From positions 1 to 64,000 of the forward strand of contig NZ_RRYI01000010.1 of NCBI RefSeq assembly GCF_003931565.1: a DNA stretch of 64,000 bases, given 5' to 3'. Shown piece by piece: positions 1 to 8,061 of this stretch. The first letter of the stretch is position 1. Every line of letters begins with the position of its first letter. The DNA is from Caulobacter sp. 602-1. GTDB taxonomy: Bacteria > Pseudomonadota > Alphaproteobacteria > Caulobacterales > Caulobacteraceae. Made by a program: the position numbers and the translations under genes. The notes below the pieces were generated by a model. It had not been told where the DNA came from. It was given only the letters and a program-made list of their open reading frames with translations, and searched no databases.

Positions 1-144
1 CCGTTCGTCGCCGCCAGCCGCGGCTACATCGACGACGTCATCATGCCACACGGCACCCGTCGCCGCATCGTGCGGGGACTCAAGAGCCTCAAGGGCAAGG
101 AACTGGCGAACCCTTGGCGCAAACACGACAACATCCCGCTCTAG
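1..144 (+). CDS. pccB: Propionyl/acyl-CoA carboxylase beta subunit, C-terminal end (partial)
   Basis: The open frame enters from the window edge and ends at TAG 142-144, giving 47 residues. They include GYIDDVIMPHGTRRR and end KHDNIPL, the typical C-terminus of the carboxyltransferase (beta) subunit of propionyl-CoA carboxylase. This subunit moves CO2 from carboxybiotin to the acyl-CoA substrate. The alpha subunit starts 15 bases downstream on the same strand, so the two are an operon. Substrate (propionyl- versus other acyl-CoA) is inferred from family resemblance only. Confidence 0.8.
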   Translation, partial: PFVAASRGYIDDVIMPHGTRRRIVRGLKSLKGKELANPWRKHDNIPL

Positions 145-158
145 GTCAGGACCCACCC

Positions 159-2156
159 ATGTTCAGCAAAATCCTGATCGCCAACCGGGGCGAGATCGCG
201 GTTCGGGTGATCAAGACGTGCCGTCGGCTGGGGATCGCTACGGTGGTGGTCTATTCGGACGCCGACGCGGGGTCGCTGGCCGTGGAGATGGCCGACGAGA
301 CTGTGCATATCGGCGCCTCGCCGGCCAATCAGAGCTATCTCGTCGCCGACAAGATCATCGCCGCCTGCCAGCAGACGGGCGCGCAGGCCGTGCATCCGGG
401 TTTCGGCTTCCTGTCGGAGAACGCCAGCTTCGCCCAGCGGTGCGCCGACGAGGGGATCGTGTTCATCGGTCCCAATCCCGGCGCCATCCAGGCCATGGGC
501 GACAAGATCGAGAGCAAGAAGTTCGCCCAGGCCGCGGGGGTGTCCTGCGTGCCGGGCCACATCGGCGAGATCGCCGACACGGCCGAGGCGGTGACGATCT
601 CCGAGCAGATCGGCTATCCGGTGATGATCAAGGCCTCGGCCGGGGGCGGCGGCAAGGGCATCCGGGTGGCCTGGAACCGCCAGGACGTCGAGGAGGGCTT
701 TCCGGCCGTGCGCGCCGAGGCCAAGGCCAGCTTCGGCGACGACCGGATCTTCATCGAGAAGTTCATCGAGAGCCCGCGCCACATCGAGATCCAGGTGCTG
801 GGCGACAAGCACGGCAACGTCGTCCACCTGTTCGAGCGCGAGTGCTCGATCCAGCGCCGCAACCAGAAGGTCATCGAGGAAGCGCCGTCGCCGCTGCTGG
901 ACGAGGCCACCCGCGCGGCCATGGGCGCCCAGGCCGTGGCCCTGGCCAAGGCGGTGAACTACGACAGCGCCGGCACGGTCGAGTTCGTCGCCGGCCAGGA
1001 CAAGAGCTTCTTCTTCCTGGAGATGAACACCCGCCTGCAGGTCGAGCATCCGGTCACCGAACTGATCACGGGCCTGGACCTGGTCGAGCAGATGATCCTC
1101 AGCGCGGCCGGCGAGAAGATGGCCTTCGAGCAGAAGGACCTCTCGATCAACGGCTGGGCCATCGAGAGCCGCATCTACGCCGAGGATCCCTACCGCAAGT
1201 TCCTGCCCAGCATCGGGCGGCTGGTCCGCTACGCCCCTCCGGCGGAAGGCGAGAAGGACGGCTACACGATCCGCAACGACGCGGGCGTGCGCGAGGGCGA
1301 CGAGATCTCGATGTACTACGACCCGATGATCTCCAAGCTGTGCGCCTGGGCCCCGACCCGCCTGGCGGCGATCGACGGCATGGGCCGGGCGCTGGAGGAC
1401 TTCCACATCGAGGGCCTCTCCCAGAACATCCCGTTCCTGGCCGCGGTGATGGACCAGGCCCGGTTCCGGTCCGGCAAGATCTCGACCAACTACATCAAGG
1501 ACGAGTTCGCCGACGGCTTCGCCGGGACCGAGCCGACGTCTGAGCAGATCGACATCCTGACCGCCGTCGGCGCGGCCATGCAGCGGGTCCACGCCGCCCG
1601 GGCCCGCTCCGACGCCTCGGGCCTGGCCGGTCCGCCGCGCGCCGAGTGGGTCGTGGCCGTCGGTCCCGCCAAGCGCCGGGCGAAGGTGGCCGGCGAGAAC
1701 GGCGACGTCACCGTCGACCTGCTCGACGAGGGCCGCGCCCTGACCCTGACCGACATCGACTGGCGTCCGGGCAAGCCGGTGTTCAAGGCCGCCCTGGGCG
1801 GCAAGGCCTTCACGGTCCAGGTCTCGCCGGCCGCCGAGGGCTTCACCATCCGCCACCGCGCCGCCAGGGCCCGGGTGCTGGTCCTGACCCCGCGCAACGC
1901 CGAACTGCACGACAAGCTGCCCGAGAAGCAGGCCGCCGACACCTCCAGGCTGGTGCTGTCGCCGATGCCGGGGCTCGTGGTCTCGATGGACGTCGCCGCC
2001 GGCCAGCAGGTCCGCGAGGGCGAGGTCGTCTGCGTGCTCGAGGCCATGAAGATGCAGAACATCATCCGCGCCGAGCGCGACGGAACCGTCAAGGCCGTCA
2101 ACGCCAAGGCCGGCGATCCCGTCGCCGCCGATGAGGTCCTGGTGGAGTTCGTCTGA
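159..2156 (+). CDS. pccA: Propionyl-CoA carboxylase alpha subunit (biotin carboxylase + biotin carrier)
   Basis: A 665-residue biotin-dependent carboxylase. It opens with MFSKILIANRGEIAVRVIKT, the biotin carboxylase N-terminal fold. An ATP-grasp domain follows with the glycine-rich GGGGKGIRV loop and the EMNTRLQVEHPVTE signature. The C-terminal biotinyl domain carries EAMKM, with the biotinylated lysine near residue 631. ATG 159 was chosen because it begins exactly at the conserved family N-terminus and follows the beta-subunit stop by 14 bases; a longer frame from 114 would overlap pccB. It carboxylates biotin with ATP and bicarbonate, and the complex feeds propionyl-CoA into the methylmalonyl-CoA route. 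A methylcrotonyl-CoA role is less likely but not excluded. Confidence 0.9.
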   Translation: MFSKILIANRGEIAVRVIKTCRRLGIATVVVYSDADAGSLAVEMADETVHIGASPANQSYLVADKIIAACQQTGAQAVHPGFGFLSENASFAQRCADEGIVFIGPNPGAIQAMGDKIESKKFAQAAGVSCVPGHIGEIADTAEAVTISEQIGYPVMIKASAGGGGKGIRVAWNRQDVEEGFPAVRAEAKASFGDDRIFIEKFIESPRHIEIQVLGDKHGNVVHLFERECSIQRRNQKVIEEAPSPLLDEATRAAMGAQAVALAKAVNYDSAGTVEFVAGQDKSFFFLEMNTRLQVEHPVTELITGLDLVEQMILSAAGEKMAFEQKDLSINGWAIESRIYAEDPYRKFLPSIGRLVRYAPPAEGEKDGYTIRNDAGVREGDEISMYYDPMISKLCAWAPTRLAAIDGMGRALEDFHIEGLSQNIPFLAAVMDQARFRSGKISTNYIKDEFADGFAGTEPTSEQIDILTAVGAAMQRVHAARARSDASGLAGPPRAEWVVAVGPAKRRAKVAGENGDVTVDLLDEGRALTLTDIDWRPGKPVFKAALGGKAFTVQVSPAAEGFTIRHRAARARVLVLTPRNAELHDKLPEKQAADTSRLVLSPMPGLVVSMDVAAGQQVREGEVVCVLEAMKMQNIIRAERDGTVKAVNAKAGDPVAADEVLVEFV

Positions 2157-2593
2157 TGAATTACCTGGCTCGTGATCCCTACGCGCCAAAGCGCCTGATC
2201 GAAATCGGCGAGGCCGCTCGCGGGTTGGGCGTCACCGCGCGGACGCTGCGCTACTACCAGGATCAGGGCCTGATCCGATCTCACCGCCTGGCCCGCAATG
2301 TCCGGGGCTACGACCTCGCGGCCATCGAGCAGCTGAAGGCCATCGTCGCGCTGCGCGCCGTCGGGCTGCCGGTCGCCGCCATTCGCGCCATTCTGGTCTT
2401 GCGCGATCAGCCCGACGCGCAGGTTCGCGCCCTGCGTTCGGCGCTGGCCGAGGCGCTGCGCGAGCAACAAGCGCAGATCCAGCGCCTGGCGGCTCTGGCC
2501 GAGGGCATGGCTTCCGATGACGCGGCGCTGCCGCCGGCCATCGCCGGACTGCAAGCCCCCTCCCCCGAGTCCGCCACGCCCTCCAAGCCGTGA
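2156..2593 (+). CDS. MerR-family transcriptional regulator
   Basis: A 145-residue protein with an N-terminal MerR winged helix (about residues 15-80: IGEAARGLGVTARTLRYYQD, then RNVRGYD). A coiled-coil helix (about 85-125) serves as the usual dimerisation arm. No cysteine metal site is seen, so it resembles MerR regulators of acyl-CoA catabolism rather than metal sensors. Its ATG overlaps the carboxylase stop (ATGA), so it is translationally coupled to pccA and probably regulates acyl-CoA or branched-chain amino-acid breakdown. The ligand is unknown. Confidence 0.85.
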   Translation: MNYLARDPYAPKRLIEIGEAARGLGVTARTLRYYQDQGLIRSHRLARNVRGYDLAAIEQLKAIVALRAVGLPVAAIRAILVLRDQPDAQVRALRSALAEALREQQAQIQRLAALAEGMASDDAALPPAIAGLQAPSPESATPSKP

Positions 2594-2700
2594 TCCGGTC
2601 ACGCCGGAGCGATGCGCTCGCGCGGCGACCTCGCGAAGGCCTTGCCCGGAACGACGATCTTCGCCTGCGGCGACGAAGACCGAAGCGTCGGAGCTCCCTG

Positions 2701-3960
2701 TCAGCCCTGGAGGCGCTCGATAATGATGGCCGGGGCCATGCCGCCGGCGGCGCACATGGTCACCAGGCCGTAGCGGCCGCCGGTGCGCTCCAGCTCGTCC
2801 AGCACCGTGCCGATCAGCATCGCGCCGGTGGCGCCGATCGGGTGGCCCAGGGCGATAGCGCCGCCGTTGACGTTGACCTTCGACCGGTCGAGCTTCAGGT
2901 CGCGGATGAACTTCTCGGCGACGACGGCGAAGGCTTCGTTGATCTCCCAGAGATCGATGTCCTCGACCTTCAGGCCCGCCTTGGCCAGGACCTTGCGGGC
3001 GGCCGGCACGGGGGCGTTCAGCATCAGGGTCGGATCGTCGCCCATGTTGGCCATGGCCACCACGCGGGCCCGCGCCTTCAAACCGTGCTTTTGCGCATAG
3101 GCCGGCGAGGCCAGCAGCACCGCCGCCGCGCCGTCCACGACGCCCGACGAATTGCCGGCGTGGTGCATGGCCTCGATCTTCAGGTCGGGATAGCGGCGAT
3201 TGATCTGCCCGCGAAAGGTCGAGCCCTTCGCGTCATAGGGATAGTCGGCGATGGCCGTGAAGGCCGGCTTCAGTTGGGCCAGCCCCTCGGCGGTCGTCTC
3301 GTGGCGCGGATACTCGTCGTGGTCCAACGCGACGCCGCCCTCGGGGTTCAGCACCGGGACGATCGACTTGGAAAAGCGCCCCTCGGCGATGGCGCGGGCG
3401 GCGCGCTTCTGACTTTCCAGACCCAGGGCGTCGAGGTCTTGGCGGGTGATGCCTTCCATGCTGGCGATGGCGTCGCCACAGACGCCCTGGTGCGACTGCG
3501 GATGCAGCATGTCCAGGTGTTCGTTGCCCGAGCCCATCAGGCCTGGCGGGAAGCCCGCCGCCTGCTCCTGGGCGGTCATGGCGGCGGTCAGGCTCATCAT
3601 CTCGACGCCCCCGGCGACGATCAGGTCCTCCATGCCGCTCATGATCTGAGCCGCCGCGAGGTTCACGGTGGTGATGCCGCCGCCGCAGAAGCGGTCCAGG
3701 GTCATGCCCGAGGCCTTGACGTCATAGCCAGCGTCCAGCGCCGCCATGCGGCCCAGGTCACCGCCCTGTTTTCCCTTTTGCGTAGAGGTCGACCAGATCA
3801 CGTCGTCGACGTCGGCGGTGTCGAGCTTGTTGCGCTCGGCGATGGCCTTGAGAACCGTGGCCGCGAGGTGCTGGGGATGCAGATGGGCCAGAGCCCCCTT
3901 CCCCACCTTGCCAATACCGCGCGGCGTCCGCACGGCGTCGATGATCAGCGCCTCGGCCAT
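2701..3960 (-). CDS. Acetyl-CoA C-acyltransferase (thiolase)
   Basis: A 419-residue thiolase. The acyl-accepting cysteine is Cys92 in LDRFCGGG. NEAFA follows, then GHPIGATG (His about 373), and the second catalytic cysteine is in CAAGG (about Cys403). Length and order match degradative thiolases that split 3-ketoacyl-CoA with CoA. It converges with the MerR gene and lies downstream of a TetR regulator on the same strand, with AT-rich candidate operator repeats just before its start. It probably works in beta-oxidation; the chain length handled cannot be read from the sequence. Confidence 0.88.
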   Translation of the reverse strand: MAEALIIDAVRTPRGIGKVGKGALAHLHPQHLAATVLKAIAERNKLDTADVDDVIWSTSTQKGKQGGDLGRMAALDAGYDVKASGMTLDRFCGGGITTVNLAAAQIMSGMEDLIVAGGVEMMSLTAAMTAQEQAAGFPPGLMGSGNEHLDMLHPQSHQGVCGDAIASMEGITRQDLDALGLESQKRAARAIAEGRFSKSIVPVLNPEGGVALDHDEYPRHETTAEGLAQLKPAFTAIADYPYDAKGSTFRGQINRRYPDLKIEAMHHAGNSSGVVDGAAAVLLASPAYAQKHGLKARARVVAMANMGDDPTLMLNAPVPAARKVLAKAGLKVEDIDLWEINEAFAVVAEKFIRDLKLDRSKVNVNGGAIALGHPIGATGAMLIGTVLDELERTGGRYGLVTMCAAGGMAPAIIIERLQG

Positions 3961-3993
3961 GGCCGTATCCTCCCGCGTTCTATTTGTTATTTT

Positions 3994-4015
3994 AACGATT
4001 AATTGTTCGATTAAT
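3994..4015 (-). promoter_or_regulatory. Candidate operator/promoter of the thiolase gene
   Basis: The gap between the thiolase start and the TetR stop is much richer in A+T than its surroundings. It holds two direct copies of CGATTAA (3996-4002 and 4008-4014), 12 bases apart. A related ATCGATT sequence occurs upstream of the neighbouring TetR gene, which suggests one repressor acting on both. This is inference from repeats alone. Confidence 0.35.
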
Positions 4016-4020
4016 TTCCG

Positions 4021-4701
4021 TCAAGCGATCCGCGTAATGGCCGCGGCAGCCTGGCCCGCAGCCTCCGACCGCCCCAGGACGCCATGGAAAACCAGGTCGA
4101 CCACGTGCTGGACGTACTGCTGGCGGACCTGGTCGGTCAGCTCCGACAGGCCCAGCGTGGTGGGCAACGAATAGCCGGCGTAGAAGATGTGCTCGCAGGC
4201 CCCGACGACGCTGTAATACAGCATGCCCGGATCGAGCGGCCGGAACGCCCCCTCGGCGACGCCCTGGGCGACGATAGCGCGATAGGCGGCGATCATGGGC
4301 TCGACGAAGATCTTGGCCACCCGCTCGCTGGACGCCTTGTCGCCCCGGACGATCATGTAGTTGATCAGTCGGTTGACATAGGGCGATCGGTAGTAGGTGT
4401 TGATGATGCCGCCGATATGGATGCGCAGCTTCTGCTCGGCGGAGATGTCCATGCGGACCAAGTTGGCCAGATCGGCCATCGATCGCTCGGCCACGCGCTC
4501 CAGCAGCGCCAGCAGCAAGCCCTCCTTGCCGCCGAAATAGTACTTGATGAGCGCAGAGTTCAGGCCCGATCTCTGCGCGATCTCGCTCAGGGAGACCTCG
4601 ATCGTGGATCGCTCGGAAAGCAGCGCCGCCGTGGCGTCGAACAGAGCGGCCCGGGAATCTCGCCGCGCGAGACCCGCATCCTTGGCTTGCGTTCGCGCCA
4701 T
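4021..4701 (-). CDS. TetR/AcrR-family transcriptional regulator
   Basis: A 226-residue regulator. The N-terminal TetR helix-turn-helix (about residues 17-65) contains IEVSLSEIAQRSGLNSALI and YYFGGKEGLL. The all-helical C-terminal domain resembles repressors of fatty-acid genes. Start ATG 4701 gives a normal-length N-terminus. It lies upstream of the thiolase on the same strand with a 60-base AT-rich gap. An inverted repeat 36 bases upstream of its start suggests autoregulation. It probably controls the thiolase. Confidence 0.85.
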   Translation of the reverse strand: MARTQAKDAGLARRDSRAALFDATAALLSERSTIEVSLSEIAQRSGLNSALIKYYFGGKEGLLLALLERVAERSMADLANLVRMDISAEQKLRIHIGGIINTYYRSPYVNRLINYMIVRGDKASSERVAKIFVEPMIAAYRAIVAQGVAEGAFRPLDPGMLYYSVVGACEHIFYAGYSLPTTLGLSELTDQVRQQYVQHVVDLVFHGVLGRSEAAGQAAAAITRIA

Positions 4702-4736
4702 GCTTCGCCCCCCTCGACATCGGGCCTAGCTAATCG

Positions 4737-4755
4737 ATTGACTAGAAACGTCAAT
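4737..4755 (-). promoter_or_regulatory. Inverted repeat, candidate TetR operator
   Basis: ATTGAC at 4737-4742 and GTCAAT at 4750-4755 form a perfect 6-base inverted repeat around a 7-base spacer, upstream of the TetR gene. Size and position fit an autoregulatory TetR operator. Not tested. Confidence 0.45.
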
Positions 4756-4782
4756 AAGATTGGCTTCGTCGAAGGTTGGGCT

Positions 4783-6354
4783 TCACCCCGTCACCGCGCC
4801 AGCCCGACCATCCTCGACGACCCAGGTGTTGAGCGTCGTGATCGTCGCGCGGGGGTCGCGAACGTCCGAGATCGCCCTGTAGCGGGTCGTCATCCGGTCT
4901 CGCACCACGTCGATCGACATGTAGCCGCGCACCCGACTGTCGAAGAACTTTATCTGCGGGTTGTTGGGCATCGCCGCCATCAGGCCTTCATAGGGCGGCC
5001 CCGACGAGGTGATCGAGGTGCCGACGAACTCGGTGGCGATCGTGGCCGAGGCCGGATCGTCCGCGTTCATCTTGACGTCGTTGGTCCAGAAGGAGTGGTA
5101 GTCGCCGCTCAGCACCACGGGGTTGCGCGGCTTCAGCGTCGCGATCGCCTGGGCCAGGCGGTCGCGGGCGGCGGGGAAGCCGTCCCAGGTGTCGGTCCAG
5201 AACTTGGTGTCGGGTCCGCCGTCGCCGAAGCGCAGACCGGCCATCACCAGGTCCTGCCCCAGCACCGTCCAGCGCGCCTGGGTGTTGGCCAGGCCGTCAT
5301 ACAGCCAGCGCTCCTGGTCGAAGCCCAGGAACGTGCGGGCTGGATCGCGGCGGTCGGGACAGGCCGCGTCGGCGACGATCTGGCCCTTGCCGCCGTTGGA
5401 ACCGTCGGCGCAGGGCTGGCGCGAGCGGTACTGGCGGCCGTCCAGCATGAAGAACTCGGCCAGCTTGCCGTAGCGGACCCGGCGGTAGATCGGCATCTGC
5501 AGGCGTGCGTCCAGCCGCGTGCTGCGGATCGGCATGGCCTCGTAGAACGCCTGGTAGCCCGCCGCGCGGCGGCGGCGGAAGCTATCCGGCGAGACGCCGG
5601 GCGTCTTGGACCAGATCCCCGAATAGTCGTCCTGGATCTCGTGATCGTCCCAGGTCGCCAGGCACGGCGCGACATGATGCAGGCGTTGCAGGTCGGCGTC
5701 GGTGCGATGCAGGGCGTAGCGGTTGCGATAACCGGCCAGGGTCGTGGCCTCTTCCAAGCCGTAGGGCCGAACGATCTGGTCCTTGCGGTCCGGCCCCATC
5801 GAATATTCGTAGATGTAGTCGCCCAGGAACAGGGTCAGGTCCGGATTCTCGTCGGCCATGTGGCCATAGGCGCTGAAATAGCCGCGCTCCCAGTGCGAGC
5901 ACGACGCCACGGCCAGGCGCAGGCCGTCGATGTCGGCGTTCGCGGCCGGCGCGGTGCGGGTGCGGCCGACCGGGCTCTGCTGGCCCAGGGCGGTGAATCG
6001 GTACCAGTACGGGCGGCCGGGGCGCAGGCCGGCGACCTCGATGTGGACGCTGTGGGCGGCGGTGGGTTCGGCCATGGCGTCGCCGGCCATGACCACATGG
6101 CGAAAGGCCTCGTCGGCGGCCACTTCCCAGCGCACGGGGACGGTGGCGCCCAGGCCGCCCAGTCCGTCGGGGGCCAGCGGATCGGTCGCCAGGCGGGTCC
6201 ACAGCACCATGCCGTCGGGGGCAGGATCGCCGCTGGCCACGCCCAGCGGAAAGACATAGGCGCCGCCGGCCTGGGCCTGGCCGAAGCGCAGCACGGCCGG
6301 GGCGACGATCAGGCCGGACAGCAGCGCGCGGCGGTTCAGGGTAAGCGAAGACAT
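4783..6354 (-). CDS. phoD: PhoD-like alkaline phosphatase/phosphodiesterase, Tat-exported (1)
   Basis: A 523-residue PhoD-family metallophosphatase. The twin-arginine signal includes LNRRALLSGLIVAPAVL. The PhoD N-terminal domain follows (FPLGVASGDPAPDGMVLWTRL). The catalytic domain has FLGDYIYEY, TWDDHEIQDDYSG and VLSGDYHSFW, which bind Fe/Ca and the phosphate. ATG 6354 was preferred over an upstream frame opening at 6534 because it puts the signal peptide at the N-terminus and avoids overlap with the next gene. It follows a second PhoD gene by 8 bases. Role: periplasmic release of phosphate from phosphomono- or diesters. Confidence 0.9.
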   Translation of the reverse strand: MSSLTLNRRALLSGLIVAPAVLRFGQAQAGGAYVFPLGVASGDPAPDGMVLWTRLATDPLAPDGLGGLGATVPVRWEVAADEAFRHVVMAGDAMAEPTAAHSVHIEVAGLRPGRPYWYRFTALGQQSPVGRTRTAPAANADIDGLRLAVASCSHWERGYFSAYGHMADENPDLTLFLGDYIYEYSMGPDRKDQIVRPYGLEEATTLAGYRNRYALHRTDADLQRLHHVAPCLATWDDHEIQDDYSGIWSKTPGVSPDSFRRRRAAGYQAFYEAMPIRSTRLDARLQMPIYRRVRYGKLAEFFMLDGRQYRSRQPCADGSNGGKGQIVADAACPDRRDPARTFLGFDQERWLYDGLANTQARWTVLGQDLVMAGLRFGDGGPDTKFWTDTWDGFPAARDRLAQAIATLKPRNPVVLSGDYHSFWTNDVKMNADDPASATIATEFVGTSITSSGPPYEGLMAAMPNNPQIKFFDSRVRGYMSIDVVRDRMTTRYRAISDVRDPRATITTLNTWVVEDGRAGAVTG

Positions 6355-6362
6355 GACGACTC

Positions 6363-7970
6363 CTAGAGCTGGGTCCACCCGCTGACGCCCTTGCCCTCGG
6401 CGACGGCGCGCACGCGGCGCTGCACCGGGGTGGGCGAGCCGGCGACGCGCGGATCGGTGACGCTGACGAAGCTGGCCTCGACCGCCTCGCGCGTGACGTG
6501 GACGGCGACGAAACCGATCGCCAAGTGATCGCACCAGACGATGTCGCGGTTACGCTCGGCCACGCGCTGGCCGAACGGGGCGTCCTTCATAGCCAGCACC
6601 ACGCCCAGCGACGGCCCGGTCAGGGTGCTGGTCGAGAGCTCCACCGCCACCCGCCCTTGCTCGTCGTGAAGCTCGTTGACGAAGGCCATGTGGCTGTCGC
6701 CCGACAGCACGACGGTGCGCGCCCCGCTGGCGCGGATGGCGTCAAAGACCCTCTGTCGCTCCGCCGCGTAGCCCGACCAGGCGTCGAGGTTCAGCAGCGG
6801 CAGATCCAGCTTGGTCAGCTCGAAGAAGCCCTTCAGGGCGCCCGAGGCCGGAGCCCAGCGGCTCATGTCCGGATAGGCGTAGTCGGCCATCACCGTGGCG
6901 CTGCCCAGCAGCACCCAGGGCCGACCGGCGGCGACCGAGCCGCGCATCTCGCCGGCGATCCAGTCCACCTGCTGCTGACCCAGCATCCGGCGCTCGGGAT
7001 CGGCGATCTTGCGGCGGAAGCCGTCGAGGTCGGGGCGCTGGTCGGGCAGCCGGTCCAGGTCCTTCGGCAGGGCCAGCTGCGCCGCGCGCGCCTTCAGCCG
7101 GGTCTCGGGCACGATCAGGGTGGCCAGGTCGCCGAACGCCACCGCCCGCTGGATGGCGTAGGGATCGGCCGGGTCCGGATCGCGGATCGGCATCCACTCG
7201 TAATAGGCGCGGACGGCCGCGGCCTTGCGGACTTCCCAGTCGCCGTCCTTGGCCGGATCGTGGTGCTGGGCGCCGTGCATCCAGTCGTCGTTGGCGATCT
7301 CGTGGTCGTCCCAGGTGCAGATCCACGGCGCGCGCTGGTGGGCCGCCTGAAGGTCGGCGTCCGTCCGGGCCTGGGCGAAGCGGCGGCGATAGTCGTCCAG
7401 CGTGACGGTGTCGCGCGGCGGATCGGCCGGCCGCAGGGTGGGCAGGCCCGGATAGTTCGAGGCGCCGTATTCGTAGATGTAGTCGCCGACGAACAGCACC
7501 GCATCCAGCGTCGGCCGCTCGGCGATGGCGCGATAGGCCTGAAAATAGCCCATGGTGTACATGGCGCAGCAGGCGACCACGAGGTCGAGATGGTCCAGCC
7601 GTCCGACCGGCAGGGTGCGGGTGCGGCCGACCGGCGAGCGCTGGCCGCCAGCCTCGAACTGGTACCAGTAGTCGATCGCGGGCTTCAGCCCCTGCGCCAT
7701 CACCTTGACCGTGAAGTCGCGCTCGGCCAGGGCGATGAAGCGTCCTTCCCCAACGACCTGGCGCATGGCCGGGTCCGTGGCGATCCGCCAGCGGCCGTCG
7801 ACTTCGCCCAGGCCCGTGACCCGCGTCCACAGCAGCATACGGTCCGCGCCCGGCTCGCCGCTGGCCACCCCGTGGCGGAAGGCGGTCTCGGCCGCTTCGG
7901 CGCCGGAAGCCAAGGCCGCCGCGCTCAGGGCCAGACCCGCCCCTACGACCCGTCTGCGATCGACCGTCAT
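6363..7970 (-). CDS. phoD: PhoD-like alkaline phosphatase/phosphodiesterase, Tat-exported (2)
   Basis: A 535-residue paralogue of the preceding phosphatase. The Tat signal has DRRRVVGAGLALSAAALA. The catalytic motifs are FVGDYIYEYG, TWDDHEIANDDWM and VVLSGDSHMAF. It lies between the TonB receptor gene (upstream) and the first PhoD gene, with short gaps, so the three form one operon. The two phosphatases diverge clearly outside the motifs, suggesting different substrates rather than a recent duplication. Confidence 0.9.
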   Translation of the reverse strand: MTVDRRRVVGAGLALSAAALASGAEAAETAFRHGVASGEPGADRMLLWTRVTGLGEVDGRWRIATDPAMRQVVGEGRFIALAERDFTVKVMAQGLKPAIDYWYQFEAGGQRSPVGRTRTLPVGRLDHLDLVVACCAMYTMGYFQAYRAIAERPTLDAVLFVGDYIYEYGASNYPGLPTLRPADPPRDTVTLDDYRRRFAQARTDADLQAAHQRAPWICTWDDHEIANDDWMHGAQHHDPAKDGDWEVRKAAAVRAYYEWMPIRDPDPADPYAIQRAVAFGDLATLIVPETRLKARAAQLALPKDLDRLPDQRPDLDGFRRKIADPERRMLGQQQVDWIAGEMRGSVAAGRPWVLLGSATVMADYAYPDMSRWAPASGALKGFFELTKLDLPLLNLDAWSGYAAERQRVFDAIRASGARTVVLSGDSHMAFVNELHDEQGRVAVELSTSTLTGPSLGVVLAMKDAPFGQRVAERNRDIVWCDHLAIGFVAVHVTREAVEASFVSVTDPRVAGSPTPVQRRVRAVAEGKGVSGWTQL

Positions 7971-8061
7971 GACAAGCTCCTATCCAGAACGCGGAAACCT
8001 CGCCGCGGCGCGAAACGCGCGCCGCGGCGAGGCCGATGGCCGAAGGGGAAACGGCCGTCGA

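Noticed and set aside
141..2189. 682-codon open frame antisense to pccA
   Set aside because: It is the usual long antisense frame of a GC-rich gene; Asp/Gly/Leu/Val-rich composition, no domain, and the sense strand is a clear carboxylase.
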